A stretch of DNA of 6,528 nucleotides from Thermoplasmata archaeon. GTDB lineage: Archaea > Thermoplasmatota > Thermoplasmata > Thermoplasmatales > Thermoplasmataceae. The translations under genes were made by a program, and so were the position numbers. The stretch spans positions 1 through 6,528 of the forward strand of contig JAKBQK010000248.1 in NCBI GenBank assembly GCA_021835265.1, in the 5' to 3' direction. The notes below the pieces were generated by a model that saw only the letters and a program-made list of their open reading frames with translations, had not been told where the DNA came from and searched no databases. Positions 1-6,351 of the stretch are shown in pieces (within the stretch, counting starts at the first letter, position 1; the number at the start of each line of letters is the position of its first letter).

Positions 1-92
1 CATCCGGGTACGGAATGAAAGAAGGGAGACGCATGCTGAGCCACGAGGAGTTACCCACAAGATCAAAAACGCGTATCCCTGACCAGACATGA
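1..92 (+). other. GC-rich left edge, possible 3' tail of an unrecognised gene
   Basis: The first 90 bases are about 52 % GC, against about 34 % in the next 130. Two plus-strand frames stay open from the window edge: one stops at 80-82 (ending KNAYP) and one at 90-92 (ending RIPDQT), the latter stopping inside the hairpin at 82-107. Both short peptides are basic and I recognise neither. A minus-strand frame starting at an ATG at 88-90 is also open to the edge. The segment may be the end of a coding region or of a mobile element, but the sequence is too short to decide and no function is assigned. Confidence 0.2.
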
Positions 93-107
93 GAGTTTAT
101 GTCTGGT
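82..107. repeat. Perfect 9-bp inverted repeat (hairpin)
   Basis: ACCAGACAT (82-90) and its exact reverse complement ATGTCTGGT (99-107) flank an 8-base loop, GAGAGTTT. The sequence after it is AT-rich but has no T run on the plus strand, so it is not a convincing archaeal oligo-T terminator. It sits exactly where composition drops from GC-rich to AT-rich. It could be a transcript-end structure for whatever lies to the left, or a subterminal hairpin of an IS200/IS605-like element. Both roles are inference; the inverted repeat itself is directly visible. Confidence 0.6.
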
Positions 108-160
108 TAAAATAATATACAAGATCAGAGTTAGATGAGCCCTCTTAAATAAAGATTGAG

Positions 161-174
161 GCAAAACATTTTGC
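161..174. repeat. Short inverted repeat GCAAAA-CA-TTTTGC
   Basis: This is a 6-bp inverted repeat with a 2-base centre. Read on the minus strand it is followed by a T-rich stretch (CTTTATTT), so it may help end transcription of the glycosyltransferase about 65 bases after its stop. The loop is too tight for a stable RNA hairpin as drawn, so a protein-binding palindrome is equally possible. Confidence 0.3.
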
Positions 175-211
175 AAACACATTAATACGTATTTCTCCAG
201 AAACCAATAAT

Positions 212-221
212 GGAACGTTCC
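212..221. repeat. Perfect 10-bp palindrome GGAACGTTCC
   Basis: This exact 10-base palindrome lies 19 bases beyond the stop codon of the minus-strand glycosyltransferase. A second exact 10-base palindrome, AATACGTATT, lies at 184-193. Such sites can bind dimeric proteins, but their position downstream of a gene and the absence of a nearby promoter leave the role unknown. Confidence 0.35.
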
Positions 222-239
222 GACTAACGACGAGTTAAT

Positions 240-1472
240 CTAGGGTAACTCTCTTGTTTTCAGGAACGATTCAACCATGTCCAAGAGTTGTGGCAGTACG
301 TTTTCTTTACAGAGCCTCCTCGTGGTCTCAGCAATCTCAACTCTCATTTCCCTATATTTCTCATAATCAGAAGCCCATAAATACCTATATCTAATTATTT
401 TTTCATAGAATCTATTTTCAAAACCATCACTCAATGGCATGCAGAAGCCGTTCTTTCCCTCGATGATCATATTCTTTAGTGGAGTGATATCGGAAAAAAG
501 GCAGGGAAGACCCGTTGACTGTGCTTCTACAGCAGTAATTGGAAAATTTTCATTGATGGATGGAAATACGAAAAGATCGGAACTGAGCATGATCTTCCTT
601 TTCTGTTCCTCACCCGGTCTTTCAATGAATGTTATATTACTGTTATTGCGCGATATCATTTCTGCTTCTGATTTCAATTTACCTCCACCGGCTATGATGA
701 AAGATACTCCCTCAAGTAAATGGTTTGAACTAATAAAGTTCAGTATACTTAGGAACCCACTGAACCCTTTCTCTCTTGATAGTGAACCAAAGAATAGCAC
801 CGTAAACCTCTCATTCTTTTTCATATTCTCAAGGTATGCGATATTGTCATCTATTTCGCAATCAACAGGATTGCCAATGACCTTAACTGGAAATCTGTTT
901 TTGGTGATATTAATTATCCAGTCCCGTTGATCTGTGTTTAGTGCATGTATCATGATGTTTTTATTTTTCCATATGAATTTAACTATCGGTGAGAAAAGAA
1001 GTTTTTTGATCCAGAATTTAAGCCGCTGCCCTAGTAACGCATACTTAAAAGAACTAACATGTATTACATGCATTCCAAATATAATTCTAAACCTTAAGAA
1101 TGGAAAGATGGGAAAAGAGTTAAGAGAATTTACATATATAACATCTGGGTTTAAATCCATTATAATCCTTCTTGGAACTAAATAAATTGAAAATATTTTT
1201 CGCAACCTTAAGCTTATAACATTGAACGGTAAATCAACCGCAACTTGCATAAGTTCTTCCGCTGACCTCCTGTCGTTTTCAATAAGTGTGACTTTGTATT
1301 CATGGAGTACTAAGAAGTTACCAAATTCATAAAAAAATCTCTGTGTCCCCTTCCATTCTGAGAATTTAGAATCGAAAATAAATAAGATTTTTTTTCTTTC
1401 ATATTTCGCATCTTCGGACTCTGAGGGCATACTAGGCATATGAAAACTATTATAATTAACTGTTGCATTCAT
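240..1472 (-). CDS. GT4-type GT-B glycosyltransferase
   Basis: This is a predicted cytosolic or membrane-peripheral retaining glycosyltransferase of 410 residues, within the usual GT4 range, transferring a sugar from an activated donor to a glycan or lipid acceptor. The N-terminal Rossmann half begins near residue 27 (KKILFIFDSKF), with KGTQRFFYEF as the loop after the first strand. The linker VIGNPVD (198-204) leads into the donor-binding half: FFGSLSREKG (227-236), IIAGGGKL (259-266) and the E-x7-E motif ENFPITAVE (E308, E316), typical of GT4. A basic, aromatic stretch near residues 143-170 could touch the membrane. The start is uncertain. ATG at 1472 has a TATA-like GAATAAAAAT about 28 bases upstream, but residues 1-26 precede the conserved fold. 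ATG at 1430 (M15, giving 396 residues) lies about 24 bases from the TATA-like box at 1450-1458. It diverges from the methyltransferase and probably acts in the same glycan pathway. Donor and acceptor cannot be inferred. Confidence 0.9.
   Translation of the reverse strand: MNATVNYNSFHMPSMPSESEDAKYERKKILFIFDSKFSEWKGTQRFFYEFGNFLVLHEYKVTLIENDRRSAEELMQVAVDLPFNVISLRLRKIFSIYLVPRRIIMDLNPDVIYVNSLNSFPIFPFLRFRIIFGMHVIHVSSFKYALLGQRLKFWIKKLLFSPIVKFIWKNKNIMIHALNTDQRDWIINITKNRFPVKVIGNPVDCEIDDNIAYLENMKKNERFTVLFFGSLSREKGFSGFLSILNFISSNHLLEGVSFIIAGGGKLKSEAEMISRNNSNITFIERPGEEQKRKIMLSSDLFVFPSINENFPITAVEAQSTGLPCLFSDITPLKNMIIEGKNGFCMPLSDGFENRFYEKIIRYRYLWASDYEKYREMRVEIAETTRRLCKENVLPQLLDMVESFLKTRELP
1450..1458 (+). 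promoter_or_regulatory. TATA-like box for the methyltransferase operon, possibly bidirectional
   Basis: TTATAATTA is centred 26 bases upstream of the ATG at 1480, the spacing expected for an archaeal TATA box driving a leaderless transcript. It is preceded by an A-rich GAAAAC (1442-1447) that could serve as the BRE. The box is nearly symmetric and its centre also lies about 24 bases from the minus-strand ATG at 1430, so one TBP site could serve both divergent genes. It falls inside the coding region if the minus gene begins at 1472. Confidence 0.55.
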
Positions 1473-1479
1473 TTCATAG

Positions 1480-2244
1480 ATGGAAAGCGTTAAGGATTTT
1501 TATTCAAATTTATCTTTTGGCGATATTGATGACGAAATCAAGTGGAAGAAATGGGAAGTGAAAAATAAGGGTCTTCTATTCTATGTAATAGATGCAATAA
1601 CTAAAAATTGTGGGAGAGGATCATCCATCCTTGACGTAGGTGGTGGAACCGGAGCAAATTTACTTTTCTATGGAGATGCCATAAATAGCAGAGAATTGCA
1701 TTGTTTGGATATCAGGGAACCTCCTAGGAGGATAAACGGAATAAATTATATTACAGCACCTGTAGAAAAACTTACTGATATTTCTACGGGACCTTATGAT
1801 TGTATCATTATGACTGAAGTCATAGAACATCTTTATGATCCCGATAGAACCCTTGAAGAAGCACTAAAAAAACTTGTTCCGAATGGTATCTTAGTAATCA
1901 CGACGCCAAATCTTGCGGGCTTTTTAAATGTATTTTCCCTATTACTGGGTTTCCAGCCCGTTGATACTGAGGTTTCAACCGTACATCCTTACGCAAAGCC
2001 ATTCACTAAGGATGGTACCTGCGTTGGACACATACGTGTATTCACATTGAAAGCTATGAAGGAAATGCTTATTTCTCATGGGTTGGATCTCATCTCATTA
2101 AAAAGCATTGGTAGGACATTACCACAAGATGGTTCAGTTAAGATAAAGTTTGTCTTTTATCTAGACAGATTCTTTGCCAGAGTTAGCAGTCGCGGAGGAA
2201 CAAGGATGTTAGCTGTTTGCAAAAAAAAAGATGGTGGGACATGA
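1480..2244 (+). CDS. Class I SAM-dependent methyltransferase
   Basis: The product is a soluble 254-residue methyltransferase of the Methyltransf_11/UbiG-like type. Motif I is ILDVGGGTG (50-58), the glycine-rich SAM-binding loop. D77 in CLDI is placed to contact the ribose hydroxyls of SAM. EVIEHLYDP (113-121) is the motif-IV/post-II signature common in this group, and PNGILVITTPN (134-144) is the strand beside the active site. HIRVFTLKAMKEML (184-197) resembles the segment often seen in sugar- and small-molecule O-methyltransferases. The ATG at 1480 is supported by a TATA-like box 26 bases upstream. The stop overlaps the next start by ATGA, and an A9 run lies just before it. With glycosyltransferases on both sides, methylation of a glycan sugar is the most likely role, but a lipid or other small-molecule substrate is not excluded. 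Confidence 0.9.
   Translation: MESVKDFYSNLSFGDIDDEIKWKKWEVKNKGLLFYVIDAITKNCGRGSSILDVGGGTGANLLFYGDAINSRELHCLDIREPPRRINGINYITAPVEKLTDISTGPYDCIIMTEVIEHLYDPDRTLEEALKKLVPNGILVITTPNLAGFLNVFSLLLGFQPVDTEVSTVHPYAKPFTKDGTCVGHIRVFTLKAMKEMLISHGLDLISLKSIGRTLPQDGSVKIKFVFYLDRFFARVSSRGGTRMLAVCKKKDGGT
1496..1505 (-). promoter_or_regulatory. TATA-like box for the minus-strand glycosyltransferase
   Basis: On the minus strand this reads GAATAAAAAT, centred about 28 bases upstream of the ATG at 1472. It lies inside the first codons of the methyltransferase. The spacing fits a leaderless start at 1472, but AT-rich sequence makes chance matches common, and the box at 1450-1458 is an alternative if the true start is 1430. 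Confidence 0.35.
2221..2229 (+). other. A9 homopolymer at the gene junction (possible slippage site)
   Basis: Nine consecutive A bases encode the last three lysines of the methyltransferase before its final DGGT. The frame of the downstream glycosyltransferase is also open across this run. A -1 ribosomal slip, or one extra A in the transcript, would pass from methyltransferase codons into RWWDMRPNF and bypass the stop at 2242-2244. The run and frame relation are visible; slippage itself is inference. Confidence 0.4.
2233..2236 (+). promoter_or_regulatory. Shine-Dalgarno-like GGTG deciding the start at 2241
   Basis: GGTG matches the core of the archaeal anti-Shine-Dalgarno complement (GGAGGTGATC) and ends 4 bases before the ATG at 2241. 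It lies in the last codons of the methyltransferase, as expected for an internal operon gene, and favours this ATG over the in-frame TTG at 2217. Confidence 0.45.
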
Positions 2245-3245
2245 GACCAAACTTTTCAGTTATTTCTGACCCTGCAGAAAAGATAATGGGTGGAATAGAG
2301 AATCACGCAAATATATTGATACGTCTTTTATCCAACCATGGTTATGATGTGACTCCTATTGATTACCATAAACTATTTTCTAAGAAGACAGAAGACTTTG
2401 ATGTTGTGATCATAGAAGGTATTCATAGGTTAGAATTGCTCAAAATAATACCTCTGCGGAAAAAGAATACGAAGATACTTTTTACCCATGGATCGTTTTT
2501 CTTAAATTCTTCTGAAAGGAAAGAATTACGTAAATATGATTCGACTAAACATAGGACTCTAAAGTTTCTATTTGACAAGATTTTCATGAAATTCATTTTA
2601 AATAAGTTCGACAAAATAATTACGTTATCAGAAGGTGAATCAAGAGATATAGCTACTTTATTTGCCTTAAATCCTGATAAACTATCGGAATTAGAAGTAT
2701 TCTATGATGAATTTAATGAACAATTCTCTTTTGAAAATGATTTGCTAAAACATCGCTTCAGCGAGTACCTCTGTTACGTTGGTAGATTAGATTACAGAAA
2801 GAATCTCCTATCTCTTCTTGAGGCATCACGATCACTTGATATCCCTCTACTAATTGCAGGTCAGGATCAAGGAGTCCTTTCGAAATTGCAGGAGTATTGC
2901 AAGATAAACGGCTTTAACAAATTTCTCTACCTTGGAAGGGTATCGAGAGAAGAAAAGATGGTACTTATGAAAAACTCTTCGCTCATCGTAATTCCGTCAT
3001 TTTTTGAAGGATTTCCACTCACCGCGGCAGAAGGCCTGAAACTTGGAAAAAGGGTAGTTATGACTTGCAACTCATACATGGGGGATCACCCCTGTATTCA
3101 TACTACGCAACCAGACACAGAATCTTTAGTTATCGCCATCAGAGAATCACTTGCTTCCAAAGGTTGTAAAGCTGAGTTCATTTCAAATGAGGAGATATTT
3201 TGCAAGTTCTTAGAAACCGTTGATAAAATTCTTAATGAGGAATAG
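2241..3245 (+). CDS. GT4-type GT-B glycosyltransferase, second copy
   Basis: This is a predicted retaining glycosyltransferase of 334 residues, compact for GT4. The N-terminal domain opens with FSVISDPAEKIMGGIENHA: a first strand followed by the GG loop (G17, G18) typical of GT4. FTHGSFF (81-87) matches the position where many GT4 proteins have an HG/HD pair, and KIITLSEGE (125-133) closes the N domain. The C-terminal domain has YVGRLDYRKN (179-188), LLIAGQDQG (203-211), FLYLGRVSREE (228-238) and the E-x7-E motif EGFPLTAAE (E256, E264). The ATG at 2241 is chosen because of the 4-base ATGA overlap, the GGTG upstream, and the natural GT-B N-terminus it gives. A TTG at 2217 would add only eight residues. 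Translation is probably coupled to the methyltransferase. It shares the FP[IL]TA[AV]E signature with the enzyme at 240-1472 but is otherwise clearly different, so the two probably perform separate steps. The substrate is unknown. Confidence 0.9.
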   Translation: MRPNFSVISDPAEKIMGGIENHANILIRLLSNHGYDVTPIDYHKLFSKKTEDFDVVIIEGIHRLELLKIIPLRKKNTKILFTHGSFFLNSSERKELRKYDSTKHRTLKFLFDKIFMKFILNKFDKIITLSEGESRDIATLFALNPDKLSELEVFYDEFNEQFSFENDLLKHRFSEYLCYVGRLDYRKNLLSLLEASRSLDIPLLIAGQDQGVLSKLQEYCKINGFNKFLYLGRVSREEKMVLMKNSSLIVIPSFFEGFPLTAAEGLKLGKRVVMTCNSYMGDHPCIHTTQPDTESLVIAIRESLASKGCKAEFISNEEIFCKFLETVDKILNEE

Positions 3246-3248
3246 CTA

Positions 3249-3268
3249 CAAAAGCTCAACGTCTTTTG
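3249..3268. terminator. Small hairpin between convergent genes
   Basis: CAAAAG (3249-3254) and CTTTTG (3263-3268) form a 6-bp inverted repeat with an 8-base loop, in the 40-base gap between the two convergent stop codons. The stem is AT-rich and weak. It may contribute to ending transcripts from both sides, since no other structure fits in the gap. Confidence 0.3.
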
Positions 3269-3285
3269 GTATGAAACCTCATCCG

Positions 3286-6200
3286 CTATCTTTTATTTTT
3301 CGATTTATCTTTCCAGTTTTTATTTATCTCATAGCAAAAACTCATAATTAAAACGATGATCAGAACTACAAATTCGATCAGTGAAATTGAAAACATTTGA
3401 GGTGCTAAACTTTGATACTCTATATGTATAGAAATACTGTTAAGTCTTGGAGATATCTTATAGACATATGAAAACCTATTATTATCAAATATCGGTAACT
3501 TGCCTGAAGAACCTTGAATGTAAGCATTCCAGTTCCCTTGTGGTGGGCCGAAGAAGCATAGATAAGAGGTGTCATTAGTAGTAATGTTGGTAAGATAATA
3601 ATTTCCAAATATGGATGTTTGTATTGATATGTTTTGAATTTGCGGCAGAGACGACAAATTCTCAAGCAAGATGTATTCTATAGGAATTTCCTTGAAAATT
3701 GTAAAGTTATAGAATACAATTGGAAAATCTCCGCCAGTATTAAATCGTAATTCATACTGGTTGGGAATTGCAAAGTCAGGTTGAAAATTAGACGCGTTGT
3801 AACCTGGATCAGAATAGTAGTTATTTGATCCGTAGAAAAAATAGTTAACAGATGTGTTGAATCCTAAGGAAGCCTCTTGTATATGTATGGTTAGTGAATA
3901 GTTTGAATTGATTTGTCCTGAAAAAGAAATATTGTTTCCGACAGAATTGGCAGGTATTAGGATGTTTTTCCAAGCAAAAGGTGCTCTTCCCGGAAAATAT
4001 TCGATTAATGAAAGAACCATACTACTTCCGTTTCGGCTCAAATTAATAAACTGTGCACTTAAAGTAACATTTCCGAATTTAAAATTAAAAAAATCTCTGC
4101 TTTTATATGGTAGATTATATAATTTAAAAAGGAACTTGAATGATGAAGGTTGGTCCATTGGTGGGTTTATACTAAGATATGAAGATTGGTTGGCGGAAAG
4201 CCTGTTGTTAGCATAAAGCATGTCTGTAGAATAGCTTGACGTATTAGATATGGATGCTACTTTAAGGGGGGTTATACTTATTTTTCCTTTAGAAGGGGTA
4301 AAACCACCACTGATTGGATTCTCAATTGTACCATTATACATCAACAAATAAGAATTATTGGCTGGTATTTCGTAGACATTTTGTATTAAAGGTTTTAATA
4401 ACTGTAATTTCCCATTATTAGATATCTTATTGGAAATAATTGCGTGGTAAAGAATGGATAACTGCGTTTTTGAAATTTTGCTAGGATCTATAGAACCTAG
4501 AAAGTCAAGATACTTTGTTAATGTGGTATTAACCAGAACAGGATGTGTAACCAACTGCAGAGTCGGACTAGCAAATGAATTGGTGAACACATAGTAGGAG
4601 CCGAACCTGATTGGGTTTCCAAAAGCTGATGCCAGTGCATCGTAGATACCAGTGAAATTATAGTAGTGGCCATTGGGACTCTTGACCATAGATGGATACT
4701 TAATACTATAATGACTTGTAAAAATAACATACTTAATATGTAAATAAGTTAGAGCACCCGCTAAATTTTGGAAATTGCCAGAGGAAAGGTAATTTTCAAC
4801 CGATTCTGCTAAGTAACTATTATTTTGCCATATCAATGGATACGGATCCACTGTGCTAATTAAACCTCGCGAATCCTTGAATGTGCTGTTATTATTGTAA
4901 GTTAGGTAAACACCACCTGATGAAGTAGGTATCAGAAGTGTGTAATAGTCCGGCGTACTATAATTTTCTCTTAAATAGTTTCCAAGCCCGAGAAGGCCAT
5001 TATTAATATCTATGGCATCTATATTTGGACCATTCTTCTGATATATTTGTCCGGTAGCGAAGGGATAGAAAAAAGTGCTAGTCATGAATAATATAAGTAC
5101 AACGGCAAGTATTTTTTGATAATTTGCTCTTAATTTAGGAAAGAAGTTATGAATATTCCATTTACTAGTTGAAGGCTCCTCCTGTTTGTCTTTTGCTACA
5201 AGTCTGTAAAAAACAAGTGATAGCAGCACTGCCAAAAACAGTACGTAAAACTGCAAGACAAAATAATAAGCGTTCACTAAAAAGAGAAATGGCCCCTTGA
5301 GAAGTAGCAAATGTTCATTGATAAAACCAAATGGAAAATTTGAACCTGTAGAGAATACCACAGCTAACAGCGCTATCAAGGTCAGCGGAAAGATCTTCTG
5401 AAACTTTTTCAAAATGATTAGGATAGTAGGTATAAAGAATAATAAAATGTATGCGGATGCTTGTAACTGGGAAAAAGAAGACATCCAAGGATAGGCGTTT
5501 GAAACTTCATATAACCAAGAGTACCCTGTGAGTGATAATACATTCGGTAGAGTTGTTGTTGAGGATTCACCAAGGAAAAAACGTATCAAATAAGATCCAT
5601 TAAATGATGAAGATATAGATGAAAAAGTTCCCTGGTAAAGTGGAATGAGGGCCCATAGAGTTGAAACTCCAACGAAAGCTATTATATAAATCATTCTTCT
5701 TATCATCGATATCAAAGCGTTTCTGTCACTTATATGGAGCATCATATTGTAAAATAGAAAAATAAGAAAAACGGCAACTATGAGAAGGAAGAAAGGATAA
5801 AAACCCCCTACTAAACCCCCAACGAAGACCATCGTTAAAAGAGAAGTTAAGCTAAATCTCCTGATATTACCTCCATTGTACACAGTGTTTGTAAGGAACG
5901 ATATTATGAACGGAGAAAGAAGTATTAACAAGGACCAACCAGCAAAATGTGCCCATGTAATGGAAAGTGTAAACGGGTTGTATAGAAACAACATGGCTCC
6001 TAATGACTTTGATATTGTCCTTTCTACTTTGTTTGACAGTTGAGCTATGACATCGATTAAGTCAAAAAAACCTATAACTGAAAGATAAGTTGCTAAAAAT
6101 ATCAGGATACGTTGAGATAGAGTCACGTTTGAAAAAATGTGGATAAAAAATTCGCTAAATAACGAGAAATAAACCATCTCAATACCATTGTTAAATTCAA

Positions 6201-6351
6201 AAAGAGGATTCTGGTAAAATGTAAATTGCCCAAAAAATGGAAGCGAGTCCTGTCCAAAGATATAATAGTTATTACTTGGGAGGAACAAAAACACTGAAAA
6301 AGCGATAATTAATGGAATAAGGAAATTTTCAATGAATTTCTCACTTCTCAT
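3286..6351 (-). CDS. Giant YfhO/AftD-like GT-C membrane protein
   Basis: The product has 1021 residues and is predicted polytopic. TM1 is about 8-25, followed by an outer loop with GQDSLPFF (D35, a candidate GT-C acidic residue). Further hydrophobic segments lie near 80-103, 114-133, 137-156, 168-205, 219-239, 299-315, 320-335, 352-383 and 413-430. The QRILIFLATYL to YNPFTLS region (80-130) and SPFII match the helix pattern of YfhO and AftD-type (DUF3367-like) GT-C proteins. Residues about 433-984 form a large Asn/Ser/Thr/Tyr-rich, probably beta-rich outer region. ALTYLHIKYVIFTS (533-546) and NWNAYI...KLPIF...FSYVYKI (940-966) resemble conserved points in YfhO ectodomains. A last TM (987-1006) and a Lys-rich cytosolic tail follow. 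I count 22 N-x-S/T sequons in the outer region and only two cysteines (C932, C1006). The likely role is transfer of a lipid-linked sugar onto a surface glycan or glycoprotein. The family is probable; activity and substrate are not established. The ATG is supported by a TATA box 26 bases upstream. Confidence 0.7.
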   Translation of the reverse strand: MRSEKFIENFLIPLIIAFSVFLFLPSNNYYIFGQDSLPFFGQFTFYQNPLFEFNNGIEMVYFSLFSEFFIHIFSNVTLSQRILIFLATYLSVIGFFDLIDVIAQLSNKVERTISKSLGAMLFLYNPFTLSITWAHFAGWSLLILLSPFIISFLTNTVYNGGNIRRFSLTSLLTMVFVGGLVGGFYPFFLLIVAVFLIFLFYNMMLHISDRNALISMIRRMIYIIAFVGVSTLWALIPLYQGTFSSISSSFNGSYLIRFFLGESSTTTLPNVLSLTGYSWLYEVSNAYPWMSSFSQLQASAYILLFFIPTILIILKKFQKIFPLTLIALLAVVFSTGSNFPFGFINEHLLLLKGPFLFLVNAYYFVLQFYVLFLAVLLSLVFYRLVAKDKQEEPSTSKWNIHNFFPKLRANYQKILAVVLILFMTSTFFYPFATGQIYQKNGPNIDAIDINNGLLGLGNYLRENYSTPDYYTLLIPTSSGGVYLTYNNNSTFKDSRGLISTVDPYPLIWQNNSYLAESVENYLSSGNFQNLAGALTYLHIKYVIFTSHYSIKYPSMVKSPNGHYYNFTGIYDALASAFGNPIRFGSYYVFTNSFASPTLQLVTHPVLVNTTLTKYLDFLGSIDPSKISKTQLSILYHAIISNKISNNGKLQLLKPLIQNVYEIPANNSYLLMYNGTIENPISGGFTPSKGKISITPLKVASISNTSSYSTDMLYANNRLSANQSSYLSINPPMDQPSSFKFLFKLYNLPYKSRDFFNFKFGNVTLSAQFINLSRNGSSMVLSLIEYFPGRAPFAWKNILIPANSVGNNISFSGQINSNYSLTIHIQEASLGFNTSVNYFFYGSNNYYSDPGYNASNFQPDFAIPNQYELRFNTGGDFPIVFYNFTIFKEIPIEYILLENLSSLPQIQNISIQTSIFGNYYLTNITTNDTSYLCFFGPPQGNWNAYIQGSSGKLPIFDNNRFSYVYKISPRLNSISIHIEYQSLAPQMFSISLIEFVVLIIVLIMSFCYEINKNWKDKSKNKR
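3291..3300 (+). terminator. Oligo-T terminator for the methyltransferase/glycosyltransferase operon
   Basis: TTTTATTTTT on the plus strand begins 46 bases after the stop at 3245. Archaeal RNA polymerase terminates at short T runs without needing a strong hairpin. The tract overlaps the last codons of the convergent membrane protein gene, where on the other strand it encodes a Lys/Asn-rich tail. Confidence 0.5.

Larger units (their letters stand above)
108..239. other. AT-rich non-coding spacer
   Basis: This stretch lies between the left-edge hairpin and the stop codon of the minus-strand glycosyltransferase. It is about 34 % GC and I see no open frame worth calling. It holds three compact palindromes (161-174, 184-193, 212-221), and a 6-bp stem spans the downstream stop codon (GAGTTA at 232-237 with TAACTC at 246-251). 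It is most likely the 3' flank of the glycosyltransferase gene. No T run on the minus strand is strong enough to name a terminator with confidence. Confidence 0.4.

Noticed and set aside
82..110. Hairpin as a bacterial-type intrinsic terminator
   Set aside because: The stem is good, but the following plus-strand sequence (TAAAATAATA) has no T run, and the reverse direction has none either.
439..1185. Plus-strand open frames at 439-930 and 934-1185
   Set aside because: They lie fully antisense to a glycosyltransferase with clear family motifs; their translations show no recognisable domain and they lack a supported start.
2217..2240. TTG at 2217 as the start of the second glycosyltransferase
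   Set aside because: The ATG at 2241 has a GGTG site, the classic ATGA overlap, and gives a natural GT-B N-terminus; the extra eight residues come from the A-run and add no conserved sequence.
2423..2614. Minus-strand open frame inside the second glycosyltransferase
   Set aside because: Antisense to conserved coding sequence, short, and without any motif.
3420..3665. Minus-strand open frame in another frame of the membrane protein gene
   Set aside because: Overlaps the C-terminal region, whose encoded protein is family-consistent; no domain and no independent promoter seen.
3908..4216. Plus-strand open frame antisense to the membrane protein
   Set aside because: Typical shadow frame in AT-rich sequence, with no recognisable product.
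4518..4730. Minus-strand open frame of 70 codons within the membrane protein gene
   Set aside because: Alternative frame of a long intact gene; its hydrophobic residues reflect the composition of the host gene.
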